Origin: Chelonoidis abingdonii
Lineage: Eukaryota > Chordata > Testudines > Testudinidae
Assembly (NCBI RefSeq): GCF_003597395.2
Contig: NC_133771.1
Span: 124,777,178 to 124,841,177 of the forward strand
Length of the DNA stretch: 64,000 nucleotides
Direction: 5' to 3'
A program made the translations under genes and the position numbers. Numbering within the stretch: position 1 is the first letter of the stretch; each line of letters begins with the position of its first letter. Positions 11,048-22,114 of the stretch are shown here, one piece after another. The notes beneath the pieces are model-generated. The model ran no database searches. It saw nothing but the letters and a program-made list of their open reading frames with translations, and was not told the DNA's origin.

Positions 11048-12029
11048 TGTCATAAACAGATAGCTAAGGGTTAATGTTTCTTTTACCTGTAAAGGGTTAA
11101 CAAAGGGAACCAAACACCTGACAAGAGGACCAATCAGGAAACCAGATTTTTCAAAGCTTAAGGGAGGGAATTTGTGGGTTTTTCTTGCTCTTGGGTTTTT
11201 GTCTGTTCTGTGCTCTCTCAGCTATGAGAGGATCTATTTCCAGTCCTTCTAATCTTCTGTTTCCCAGTTGTAAGTACAAAGTTAGCAAAAGTATAGTCTT
11301 TTAAATTGTTTTGCTGTATTTGCATCTGTGTATCTGGCTGGTGGAGTCTTTATGTGTATTTGGCTATAAGTACTTTAAATTGTATTGTTTTTGGGTAAGG
11401 CTGTTTATCCCTTTTCTATTGTTTATTCATTTTCTATAAGTTGAAAACCCTGTATCTTACCATCTAGATTACAGAGAACTGTTATTCTATTCTTTCTTTC
11501 TTTTTTTATTAAAAGTTTTGCTTTTTAAGACCTGTTGATTTTTTTTTTCTAGTTGACCCACCAGGAAATTGGTGGGAGAAAGGAAAGACAGGGGGGAGGG
11601 GAAAGACTGCTGTCTGTGTTTAACTCTCCTAGTGTCCCAGGGCGGGAAGAAGCTAAGGGGGAAGAGAGATAGAATCTTTTCTGTTTCCTTGTCTTTGGGT
11701 TTGTCTCTTTGTGGAAGAGAGGAGACATGCTTCTTGGTATTGTGATGTAAAGAGGTTGCATCAGTAACTCTCAGGTTAGCCCAGAGAGGAAATTCTGGGT
11801 GGGAGAGAGGTGGGGGGAATGGTTTATTTCCCTTTGTTGTAGACTCAGGGCATCTGAGTCTTGGGGGGTTCCCCAGGGAAGGTTTTGGGGAGACCAGAGT
11901 GAGCCAAACACTGGAAATTGGCTGGTGGCAGCGATATCAGATCTAAGCTGGTAATTAAGCTTAGAGGGTTCATGCTAGCTTTTCAGTTTATGAACGCTAA
12001 GGTTCAAATCTGAGTAGGAAGCTATGACA
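11048..12029 (+). mobile_element. solo LTR, 5-base TSD TTCAT
   Basis: A 982-base block begins TGTCATAAACAG and ends GCTATGACA, so its tips TGTCATA/TATGACA are inverted. It is flanked by a perfect pentamer TTCAT at 11043..11047 and 12030..12034, as expected for retroviral or LTR-retrotransposon integration. No internal retroelement sequence remains, so it is a solo LTR. The orientation is inferred from general LTR layout (T-rich stretch near 11500, G-rich downstream part) and is not certain. Confidence 0.88.
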
Positions 12030-12034
12030 TTCAT

Positions 12035-12529
12035 ATTCAGAAAAAACAAGCAAACAGATAAAGCCAAAGCATTCAAAAAATAATCCAAATTAAAATGTCA
12101 TCTCATGATACCAATTTGTTCATCATATCAACTTATTCCTATCAGTTTTGTTTGCAGATTATTTGGGTTCGAAAAGGTGGCTCATGCACTTCTGGTGGAA
12201 GTTGGACAATAGCACTACCTCCCTATTTTCTCACAGATAAAGCAGTCTACACACATGGAAGACATGAGGGCAAGGGGGGGAAGTATATTTGTGGGGGGGA
12301 GTGTCCATGCTCTGGAGGTATATATCTCATGGGGAATGAGTACTGTATGAGTCCAAGGAGAGTTCATTGAGCAAAGAGTTGGCTCTCCCGTAGTAGAGAC
12401 TTAGGAAGGTAGGGCATGAAGGAGAGTGAGCCACCAGTGGCATCCCAACCCAATCTTGCTGTCTCTGGAGGGGAGGAGAGAAGAAAGAGGCCACTGGCAG
12501 CCTTCCTTCAAAGCTCTCTTGCCAACAAC
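12035..12529. other. intronic sequence, nothing recognised
   Basis: No exon or element ends recognised. Confidence 0.4.
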
Positions 12530-12651
12530 GCTAACACCACTTGTTGGGGGTGGAAGTTTTGTTGTCGGCAGGAGAGCTGACAAACAGTGGTTACAGTGCA
12601 CAACTTCTAGTGGCACAGCTGTAGCTACAAAGGTGCGTAGTGTAGACATAG
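12530..12651. mobile_element. right-end fragment of a GGCTATGTCTACAC-type MITE
   Basis: The right edge read in reverse, GGCTATGTCTACACTACGCACC, resembles the termini of the other TCTACACTA elements here. The left part, with TTGCCAACAACGCTAACACC and TTGTTGTCGGCAGGAGAGC, has no matching end, so the copy is truncated or decayed. Confidence 0.55.
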
Positions 12652-14112
12652 CCAAATACTGCACTATAGCAGACCTCATGTGGCTCTTGTTCTGTCAGGT
12701 GTTTTAACTTTAGTTCATGTCTTAATTTCTTTCAGACTTGCATCTAGCTCATTTCTTCTTTAATAATCCTTTAAAATGTTGGGTAGAAATTGTTACTCAA
12801 ATGAATATTTGTAGACAATGTCAATGTCTTGTCATTTGTATAACTCGCATATCACCTCCACACCTGAACAGAGCCCTGACAGAGATGCTCAACGGTCCAA
12901 ATACATTTTGTAAAAATACTTTGGACAAAGTTTGTATTTGCCTAAAAATGTCACCTGCCATTTTTTTTTCTTTGCAGTTCAGTTAAATGCTATAGTTTCT
13001 ATGTGGAACAAGCATTGATGGGGTTTTCTTTGGGAATGGGACTCTAGGCCTTATGTTAAGTTATTTGGAGGAGCTGAATTTTTGTTCTTAAACCTGTTTG
13101 CCATTTTTAGGGGTGCATTGAGTATGCCTCCAGGACATCTCTTTAGACGATAAGTTTTGTGTTCTGTAAACGCGTACAAAACAATTGCACGGCAAATCCT
13201 TTCAGTCTTTCGGATAATAGACTTCGTATGTATGGCACATAGGGAGATTTGTTAAGTTTTAGATCTTTTTAATGTGCCTCCCTGAAAAGCGGTTTAAAAC
13301 CAAGGTGCCTTTGTGCATTCAGTGACAGGTTGACATCACAGGCATTTTAAAGTAGGCTTCTTAACCACACTGAGTCTTAACAAGCACATTCTGTTCCTAA
13401 AGGAGCATTCACAAAGTAGTTGAACCCAGATCCTCAAAGGTACTTAAACTCCTAACTTCCGTTGATTTCAGTGTAAGTTAGGAGCCTAAATACCTTTTGA
13501 GAAACTGGGTCTTAATCCTTAGAACCAATTTACCTTAGTAGTTGTTCCATAAGTCTACCACCTGGAGTGTTTTAAGATGAGGTTTTCAAAGGCACCAAAG
13601 GAAGTTAGACACCAAACTGCCATGGCCTTTCTGTTTGTGTGTTGGGGGGCGTGTCAAATATGTAACTCCTTTAGTCACCTTTGAAAATTCCAGCCTCATT
13701 CTCTTTAGAAACCAGATAACTGTGGTGTTCAGCTTCAGAGCAACTAAAAGATCACATCACATGAAAAAATGGTACTAATTGCCCCTTATTTGCAGCCTCA
13801 GCAGAAAGAGAAAGGACCCACTGGTCAGGAAGGCTGAACTGCCATCTCCCTTCTAAATGGGGGGAGGGCTGCTTCTGGTGGTGGTTGAGGCAAATTGGCT
13901 GGGAAATCTGCATGGCTACTGCCCATTCCTTGCTTGTTCTGTGGATAAACGGGTGAGTAGAGTCTCTTGCTGTCAATCTGGCACCTTTTATGAGCATTAC
14001 ATTTGCATGAAAATTTTTAAAAGGAGAATGGGGTGGGAAATCAGTGTCACACTTGTCAACAAAGTGGTGCACAGATAGCACCTCCTCTCTTTTTTTCATG
14101 TCATTCGTCAAA
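12652..14112. other. intronic sequence containing one palindromic repeat
   Basis: Apart from the hairpin repeat at 13424..13511 I see nothing defined. Long frames at 13752..14111 lack any recognisable domain. Confidence 0.45.
13424..13511. repeat. palindromic repeat, AGATCCTCAAAGGTA type
   Basis: Left arm AGATCCTCAAAGGTACTTAA and right arm AAATACCTTTTGAGAAACTG are inverted copies around TTCCGTTGATTTCAGTG. Half-copies of the same arm occur at 32291..32322 and 41930..41970, so it is a dispersed hairpin family. Confidence 0.7.
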
Positions 14113-14325
14113 TTATAGAAATGTGCTGGAAGAGACCATGAGAAGTCATCAAGTCCAGCCTCCTGTGCTGAGGCCTAAGTAAATTTAGACCATCCCTGAC
14201 AGGTGCTCCTCTCACCTGATCTTAAAAACCTCCAGTGATGGAAGTTCCACAACTTACCTTGGAAGCCTATTCCAGAGCTTACCTACACTTATAGTTAGTT
14301 TTATTTATGTACGTCTTGATTCATT
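14113..14325 (-). mobile_element. CR1 LINE 3' end fragment
   Basis: TGGAAGAGACCATGAGAAG...CATCAAGTCCAGCC and ACCATCCCTGACAGGTG...CTTAAAAACCTCCAGTGATGG are typical of the antisense of CR1 3' ends in reptiles and birds. The element therefore lies on the minus strand with its 3' tip near 14113 and is 5' truncated near 14325. Confidence 0.8.
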
Positions 14326-14629
14326 TTCAGTTTGCAAATGAAAGATCCTATCCAACAGCTCTTGCACACATAAGTAGTTGTTGTTTGCAGAAGAAAGAAG
14401 TTAAGGGATGGGGAAAATTTTAACTCTGTGCTTTGGGATTTATTTTAATAAAGAAAAATGGTACAGCAAAGGTTGCTTTAAAAATAAAACAGCCTGGGTA
14501 TAAATACTATTAAATGATACAGTCTTCCAGATGTCGTCATTAATATTAGGCCAAACAATCTATATATCTCATCAGGCTACCATATTGTATCTGAGCACCT
14601 CACAATCTTTAATGTATTTTTCCTCTCGG

Positions 14630-14800
14630 CACTTCTGTGAGGTAGGAAAGTAGTAGTATCCCCATTTTACAGATGGGGAACTAATGGAGAGAGAGAGAGA
14701 GAGAGACCACTTGACTTGCCCAAGGTTACACAGGAAATGTGTTGCAGGGAACTGAACTGAGATCTCTCAAGTTAGTGCCCTAGCCACTGGGCCAACCTTC
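14630..14800 (-). repeat. MIR-like SINE relic
   Basis: CATTTTACAGATGGGGAA...TGACTTGCCCAAGGTTACACAGG...GAACTGAGATCTCTCAAGTTAG...CTAGCCACTGGGCCA is the usual run of core-SINE phrases. An (AG)n tract interrupts it near 14689..14705. Confidence 0.75.
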
Positions 14801-14814
14801 CTCTCGGTCTAGCT

Positions 14815-15023
14815 CGGGGGTAGTCAATTATTTTTGTCAAGGTCCAGATTTCTTGGTCAAGCTTTAGGCAAGGTCCAGACTCCAGAGGAAAATTTAAAAA
14901 AAAACCCAAACAACCCCACCAACAACAACCCACCACCACAAGTAAATAAAAAGATTTCTGGCTCCGTTCAAAAGTGTCTGGCGGTCCTGATTTGGTCTGC
15001 AGGCTGCCTGCTGACTACCCCTA
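14815..15023. mobile_element. hAT-type MITE (GGGGTAGTCAA ends)
   Basis: Left end CGGGGGTAGTCAATTA and right end reversed CTAGGGGTAGTCAGCA. The flanks GTCTAGCT (14807..14814) and GTATCGCT (15024..15031) match at six of eight positions. Internal text GTCAAGGTCCAGATTTC is repeated inversely. Non-coding. Confidence 0.78.
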
Positions 15024-17716
15024 GTATCGCTGTTGATTTCAGTTTGAGTAGAGTTAGGGCCACAGTTGGTATTGGTGTCTTGTCTAATTTAATGATCACA
15101 TTAAACTATACTAAAAAATGAGATTTCTTTTTTATCACTGTGTTAAATGTCATCTGTTTTTTCATCTGGGAAAAGAAAAAATCAACTAATAAAATAATTT
15201 CACCCTTGTATAGCACTTCTTGTATTTTCAAAACTCTGTATAAACATTACTGTTTTTTAAAATTAATACTATTCATATTTGTTTAAATAATGTTCGTTAT
15301 TCTCAAGGAGGAAAAACTCAGGGTCACAGCAACGGGCACAATAATATTTTTTCTCCAAGTAAAAAGTGTAATTGCGGGACAAAGTGTCAGCACATGAATA
15401 TAGGAATTGAACTGGAAACTGTTGTCCAGTGTAGCAGACATAGCCCTCAGGGTCTGCATGCATCTGCAGGGCTCTCATTGCATGTTGACAGTGATAGTTC
15501 TTTCTCCTAATGCCAGTGGCAGGGGTATGGGTTATTAAAGGATATCCCTGCAGTCCCTTAGATGTCTGAAGGCTACTCCAGGAAAAAAGTTCATTTTGTT
15601 GCTATTTAGATTGCGGAAGCATTCAGAATGTGCTCGATGCTTTCCAAACAGAGTCTGGGTTCTGAAGAGCTTACAAGCTCTAATCTGCCAGTCACTTGGC
15701 CTTGACCAAAAGATGCACACAACAGCTATCACATGTTGACAGTTTTTTTTCAGTCCCTTTCCAGAAATGCCCTGCTCTGTGAAATGCCGGTCCAATCCTG
15801 TGAGGTGATGAGTGCCCCCAGCTCACATTGACTTCATAGGAAGCATTCAGCATCTCCCAGAATTGGTCCTGTATAGCCCAAACCTCCTCTTTTTGGAGTC
15901 AATAGACTCCCAATGCCTTGCTCATGCAAAAACTTCTCCATGTGTGTCTATCCATCTGAGTCTATGCATCTGCGTTATCCCACTAAAGCCAATGGAACTG
16001 TTCACATAGTTAAATGCTTTGCTGGATCAAGGTCATACAGAATTCTCTCTCTCTCTCTCTCTCTCAGCTCCATTAGGCTTCTTTTCTAATCTTTCCTATC
16101 CTTATTTTATTCTAAGCAACATTTTACATGTTAATTTGTTGGCTGTTGGCACTTTTCTGTTTTTCCCCCCCCCCCTTCATTTATCCCTAATGTATAAAAG
16201 ATTCTGTGACAAGGTTAATTTCTGTAAGAAGTGTTGTAGCTGTGCTGGTCCCGGGATATTAAAGAGTGCTCCCCCACCATGGTTAATTTATGAATTTTTA
16301 ATTGTAAGTGCAATTATATTTTTTCTTCACCAGATTTTTTTTTAATGGACAAAAGATGTTTTGAAACAACCCATACAACTGTTCTTCAAACATCTGAATT
16401 AATTCTAGGGTTCTAGATGCTAAACCTTTTTCTATGCACTTCAGCAGGGACCATGACTTCACTTTGATGTGCTTAATAAAATCCTGAAAGATGGAGAGAG
16501 AGAGCAAGAAATTCTGACTATGGCTACTGAAAGTCTGCAATTCTTAGCTACAGCACATTTATTATTCGCAATATAATTTTTCTTCGCAACAATTCCTTTA
16601 TGATCATTGTAACATGAGAGAGGACTGTTCTGAATATAAAATAAAGACATTGTTATAGCTTGGCTTGGCAGAATTAGATTTTTTTAATAATAATTACAAC
16701 AAATAATATTGTTTATGTTTAGGCAATTTTTAAATTTTGTCAATTTAAATTTTCAGTTTTACAAAATTATGGTGTTACGCATTTTTTCTATTTTTATCTA
16801 TGTGAATTTTCACAATTCTGAGAAGTTATGGGAGGTCAGACAGTAATTATTTAGTGGATGTTGAGTTTTAAAAAAATTAAAGCATAATAATTGTTAAAAC
16901 ACAAATTGTCAACATCCTGTTAAAATATACAAAGCAAATGTCCTTAAATGAAACTCCAATAAGTTCTTAGGCAGCATTTTTCTTACTTTTATTTGTAAAT
17001 TTCAATTATAATTGATGGAAATATTTTTTCATTGGGGTGGGTGTGTGTGTGTGTGTGTGTACAGTGAAATTAACATTTACTGAAGGAAATCTAATCCTTC
17101 AAAGCCTACCTATAGCCAAGAAGGGAATGTAGTGTCTCTGGAAACCAAAAGATAAAAACATAGCACGTATATGAAAAAGAGTGTGTTATTACTGAATGCA
17201 ATATAAGAAAAGCAGAAAAGATAAAATACATGTATGTCACATAAAAAAGTGGTTGACAAGCTAAACTGCATGCTGTATTTAAAAAAACCAACTGTTGTCA
17301 TGTATTATTAATAAGAATAATACTTAACACTTATATAGCAATATGCCTTTTAGCACACTTTACAAAGGAAAATAAATATCATTGTGACAACGTTATCATC
17401 CTGGGGGAAAAAAAGCCAAAGGCATAACTGAATTTTAAAAACAAAAGGGAAAAGGCATGGCACACAATATCTGAACAATAAATTATCATGAAAGATGAAA
17501 ATATCAGCTAAATATGCTTTATTTTACAATAAAAAATCATATTTAATAATATTTAAAAGTTTAAAACCATTGAACTCCAGGTTTCACTACACTAGACACG
17601 AAGAGCCAATTTAAAAAAATTAATTGAGGACTGAATCTTGCTTGACTGGCTGGTATGATGACATGATTTTTGAATTCTAAAAAACCCTCTTAGCGACTTG
17701 ATACTTGCTAAATATG
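15024..17716. other. intronic sequence with simple repeats
   Basis: It contains (CT)n at about 16044..16065, a C-run at 16166..16176 and (GT)n at about 17037..17060. AT-rich text from 16650 to 17600 shows no exon. Confidence 0.5.
16231..16266 (+). repeat. fragment of GTGTTGTAGCTGTGCTGGTCCC repeat
   Basis: A short copy of the start of the repeat found more fully at 17717..17848. Confidence 0.6.
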
Positions 17717-17848
17717 CAGTGTTGGTGTAGACGTGTCAGTCCCAGGATATTAGAAAGACAAGGTGGGTGAGATAATATCTTACTGGACCAGTGTCTGTTG
17801 GTGAGAGAGACAAGCTTTTGAGCTTACACAGAGCTCTTCTTCAGGTCA
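17717..17848 (+). repeat. dispersed repeat, CAGTGTTGGTGTAG...TCTTCTTCAGG type
   Basis: Contains CCCAGGATATTAGAAAGACA, AGGTGGGTGAGATAATATC, TTACTGGACCAGTGTCTG, GAGAGAGACAAGCTTTTGAG and CACAGAGCTCTTCTTCAGG. I recognise this as a common dispersed amniote repeat but cannot name it safely. A partial copy is at 16231..16266. Confidence 0.65.
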
Positions 17849-17969
17849 GGGGAACGTTCTCAGAGTTCTTGTCATGGTTCCTTTAATGGATGTCATGGCT
17901 GTGACAAACATACAGCTTTGGGCATGATACCGGAACTGGATGCAAGTGGGCAGATCTCATTGTAGGACG

Positions 17970-18115
17970 GGGACATGATTTCCATTTTACAGATCAGGAA
18001 ACTGAGGACCAGAGGTAAAGCTGACTTGCCCAAGGTGAAGCAGAGAATAAGCAGCAGAGCTGGGAATAGAACATAGGTCTCCTGAATACCTCTATCTGAT
18101 ACCTTATCCATTGGA
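17970..18115 (-). repeat. MIR-like SINE relic
   Basis: ATTTTACAGATCAGGAAACTGAGG...GACTTGCCCAAGGT...GCAGAGCTGGGAATAGAACATAGGTCTCCTG follows the standard order of the core-SINE on the minus strand. Confidence 0.8.
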
Positions 18116-19149
18116 ATGCACCAAGGGAGGAGGACGTAGAGAAAACCTCAACATTAATTTTGGTATAACTGTAATGGAAGCAATATACATACTGGCTCAA
18201 ATGAAAATGTTTGCCAGAACAGCCTATCCTGCCAAGCTGCTTTTTATTAGCATGTCATGTAAATCTTGAATCAGGGTAGCAGAGCAAACCATGTAAATGT
18301 CTGAAATTCCAAATGGAGAAGGATTTATTGCAGATGGTTGACTGTAACATCAGTAAAATTTGAAATCGCACTTGTCTGTTTTAATAATAAATCTGCCTAC
18401 TTCTCTTTTTTTCTTTATTCTGTCTTAAAGAATAACTTTCAATTGTCAGCTCTAAATGTGAGGAGTTTACTGGCCTAGACTGCCCAGGCTTCAGTTTCTA
18501 ATTTAAAAAAATACTCTTGTTCTGCAGAGATTTCAAGCTCTTCTGACCAGCATTTGCATTTTAATGATAGAATTATCAAAGTGGATTTGCTTTCTTTTTT
18601 GCTTTGACACAAAATACATTTTAACGTATTTATTAATTTAATACATTTTAATATAGCAACCTTCTAGAATTGTTTACTTGTATAGGAGATGAAAGGATCC
18701 AGACAAATATGATGAGCATGCTGGTCTAACCCTTGCAGTTAGTTTAAAAAAAAAAGACTTGAAATATTTTTTTTTTTGTATCTTTATTTTGTTTTCACTC
18801 AGTCTTTCTCATATCTTCTTGTCTTGGATCATGTTTGTAACTTGAGGGCTGATATCTAAATTGTCTTGTGGGAATGCTTCAGAATTAAAATACTTTTATT
18901 TTGGGGGAGAAAACATGATGTAATCAGGGAAATACATACAGGTATTAATTATCTTGCAGTTTCTGTTCAGGCAAAACTCAGGTTGAATTTAAATATTGCC
19001 TTAATTAGCACTGCAAGATTGGACCTATAGTGTCACTGCTTTGCTTTAAAAGAAGTTATACTTTCATCTTGATTTAGATAAGTTTTGTTTAAATAGATTA
19101 GTAAAGGTCAATGAATGGTAAATCTTTTTACTCATATATCATCATTTTT

Positions 19150-19335
19150 CTTCTGAGGCTCTCACAGCACTTCACTAACATTAATTAAGCTACGCAGTAA
19201 CCCTGTATGAGCTGCTCTGGTGAATAAAAATGACTGAATCAATTTGGTGTGTGACCTTGGGCAAATTGTATAAGCTATGAACCAGAGATAGAATCCAAGA
19301 CTCCTGACTCTGCGCTAACCACTTGGTAACATGCC
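19150..19335 (-). repeat. MIR-like SINE relic
   Basis: GGCTCTCACAGCACTTCACTAA, GTGTGACCTTGGGCAAATTG and AGAGATAGAATCCAAGACTCCTG are decayed MIR-type phrases. Phrase order is mixed, so more than one fragment may be present and the strand is tentative. Confidence 0.5.
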
Positions 19336-20113
19336 CATTCAAACTTCTGTACTATAGATGTTCCAATAATCTACTGGCTTTCCCAACTCTGTCTGCCTGC
19401 TCCGTGTAAATTCCACATCTACGTAAAGTCTGTAGAGACAAATAGCAGTAGTTAATGTTCTTGTTGTAGTATTTGGGGTTTTATTTTAAATAAATCTCAT
19501 TATTGGTTAAGAAGTATTAATGTGTTCCGTATCAGCATTCCCAATATCACCAGAAACATCATATGAGGCATTATAGCCAAGGACAGAAAAATTTGTATAA
19601 CCAAGTACAATATGCTTAATACCAAGGGGTCAAATTCATCTCACCAACTAATAGGACATGTCCAGATGAAGTAAATGGGACCCTTTGCGTCAGGCTAATA
19701 AAATTCGACCCTGTATTTATATCAAGTGTAGTATATGCATGTTTTCTATCCATTAATGTTGCATTGCCCAATATTCTCTGCTGCAATAATATAACATGTT
19801 GTGTTAGTTGGCAGGGGGAAGTCTGATCAGAAGAACATTCTCATCCTCCAGAGACACCTGCCCTCCAGTGGGATCTTGCTGAAGAGCAGAGGCAGATTGA
19901 CACTAGCTAGCACTGAGTCCTGGTCTACACTACGCGTTTAAATTGATTTTAGCAGTGTTACACCGATTTAATGCTGTACCCGTCCACACTACAATGCTCT
20001 TTATATCAATATAAAGGGCTCTTTAAATTGGTTTCTGTACTCCTCCCCAACAAGAGGAGTAGCGCTAAAATCAGTATTACCATATCGGATTAGGGTTAGT
20101 GTGGCTGCGAATC

Positions 20114-20567
20114 GAGCGGTGCTCCATGGTCCGAGACTGAGCCGTGATTTCCGGAGCGTTGCCTGTGGGTAGCTTTCCATAGCATATCATAGGCCCCAGT
20201 CTCCCCTGCCCCTATCCACTTCTGGTGAGAGCAGTGGCTGGAATGGCAAATCATTGTCACGGGTGGTTCTGAGGTAAATGTTGTCCCAAGTCAGTTCCTT
20301 CCTCCAGATAATCATCAACGGAAGCATCATGTTCGCGCCTTTTTCTCTTGGATTGCTCTGCAGTCCCATAGCCCGGCAACTATGGAGCCCGTTCAGCCCA
20401 TTTTTTATTTCTTTATTTATTTATGTTTTTACAGTCACCGTATGTGTACTGGATGCCGACGGGACAGAGGCGATCTCCAGTGGCTACACAGCAGCATTCA
20501 TTTTGCGTTTTGCCATGATGTAAGATTGGTTATCATGTTCTGTACCGTCTGCTGGCCAGCGTAAATG
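20114..20567. repeat. 454-base tandem unit, copy 1
   Basis: Starts GAGCGGTGCTCCATGGTCCG and ends GGCCAGCGTAAATG. It reappears 454 bases downstream with no difference that I can see. It includes ATGGAGCCCGTTCAGCCC, related to the transposase start region ATGGACCCTGCTCAGAT at 49015. Confidence 0.9.
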
Positions 20568-21021
20568 GAGCGGTGCTCCATGGTCCGAGACTGAGCCGTG
20601 ATTTCCGGAGCGTTGCCTGTGGGTAGCTTTCCATAGCATATCATAGGCCCCAGTCTCCCCTGCCCCTATCCACTTCTGGTGAGAGCAGTGGCTGGAATGG
20701 CAAATCATTGTCACGGGTGGTTCTGAGGTAAATGTTGTCCCAAGTCAGTTCCTTCCTCCAGATAATCATCAACGGAAGCATCATGTTCGCGCCTTTTTCT
20801 CTTGGATTGCTCTGCAGTCCCATAGCCCGGCAACTATGGAGCCCGTTCAGCCCATTTTTTATTTCTTTATTTATTTATGTTTTTACAGTCACCGTATGTG
20901 TACTGGATGCCGACGGGACAGAGGCGATCTCCAGTGGCTACACAGCAGCATTCATTTTGCGTTTTGCCATGATGTAAGATTGGTTATCATGTTCTGTACC
21001 GTCTGCTGGCCAGCGTAAATG
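20568..21021. repeat. 454-base tandem unit, copy 2, abutting gap
   Basis: Repeats copy 1 at an offset of exactly 454 bases. It is followed by one G and then the run of unknown bases, and that G is also what a further unit would start with. This fits either a longer tandem array collapsed in the gap or a duplicated contig end. Confidence 0.9.
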
Positions 21022-21022
21022 G

Positions 21023-22007
21023 NNNNNNNNNNNNNNNNNNNNNNNNNNNNNNNNNNNNNNNNNNNNNNNNNNNNNNNNNNNNNNNNNNNNNNNNNNNNNN
21101 NNNNNNNNNNNNNNNNNNNNNNNNNNNNNNNNNNNNNNNNNNNNNNNNNNNNNNNNNNNNNNNNNNNNNNNNNNNNNNNNNNNNNNNNNNNNNNNNNNNN
21201 NNNNNNNNNNNNNNNNNNNNNNNNNNNNNNNNNNNNNNNNNNNNNNNNNNNNNNNNNNNNNNNNNNNNNNNNNNNNNNNNNNNNNNNNNNNNNNNNNNNN
21301 NNNNNNNNNNNNNNNNNNNNNNNNNNNNNNNNNNNNNNNNNNNNNNNNNNNNNNNNNNNNNNNNNNNNNNNNNNNNNNNNNNNNNNNNNNNNNNNNNNNN
21401 NNNNNNNNNNNNNNNNNNNNNNNNNNNNNNNNNNNNNNNNNNNNNNNNNNNNNNNNNNNNNNNNNNNNNNNNNNNNNNNNNNNNNNNNNNNNNNNNNNNN
21501 NNNNNNNNNNNNNNNNNNNNNNNNNNNNNNNNNNNNNNNNNNNNNNNNNNNNNNNNNNNNNNNNNNNNNNNNNNNNNNNNNNNNNNNNNNNNNNNNNNNN
21601 NNNNNNNNNNNNNNNNNNNNNNNNNNNNNNNNNNNNNNNNNNNNNNNNNNNNNNNNNNNNNNNNNNNNNNNNNNNNNNNNNNNNNNNNNNNNNNNNNNNN
21701 NNNNNNNNNNNNNNNNNNNNNNNNNNNNNNNNNNNNNNNNNNNNNNNNNNNNNNNNNNNNNNNNNNNNNNNNNNNNNNNNNNNNNNNNNNNNNNNNNNNN
21801 NNNNNNNNNNNNNNNNNNNNNNNNNNNNNNNNNNNNNNNNNNNNNNNNNNNNNNNNNNNNNNNNNNNNNNNNNNNNNNNNNNNNNNNNNNNNNNNNNNNN
21901 NNNNNNNNNNNNNNNNNNNNNNNNNNNNNNNNNNNNNNNNNNNNNNNNNNNNNNNNNNNNNNNNNNNNNNNNNNNNNNNNNNNNNNNNNNNNNNNNNNNN
22001 NNNNNNN
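21023..22007. other. assembly gap, 985 N
   Basis: Unbroken run of N. Open frames crossing it are meaningless. Confidence 0.99.
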
Positions 22008-22114
22008 GCCGAATTAATGTGCTTAGTGTGGCCGCGTGCACTCGACTTTATACAATCTGTTTTATAAAACCGGTTTATGTAAAATCAGAATAATCCCGTA
22101 GTGTAGACGTACCT

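Larger units (their letters stand above)
17849..19916. other. intronic sequence with two SINE relics
   Basis: Outside the MIR-like relics at 17970..18115 and 19150..19335 nothing is recognised. The text is AT-rich, with poly-T and poly-A runs around 18745..18780. Confidence 0.45.
19917..22114 (-). mobile_element. rearranged non-autonomous Harbinger element (family B)
   Basis: The left end (GTCCTGGTCTACACTACGCG...) corresponds to the reverse of the right end of the full element at 48648..52965; the right end (...CCGGTTTATGTAAAATCAG...GTAGTGTAGACGTACC) to the reverse of its left end. As a whole it therefore lies in the opposite orientation. The interior segment starting near 20114, related to the transposase leader (TCCATGGTCCGAG...GTGGGTAGC), instead reads in the plus direction, so it is inverted relative to the ends. 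The element includes a tandem duplication and an assembly gap. The flanking trimers TGA/AGA do not match exactly, so the ends are accurate to a few bases. Confidence 0.8.

Noticed and set aside
20938..22041. Open frames of 332 and 367 codons across the gap
   Set aside because: They consist almost entirely of unknown residues from the N run.
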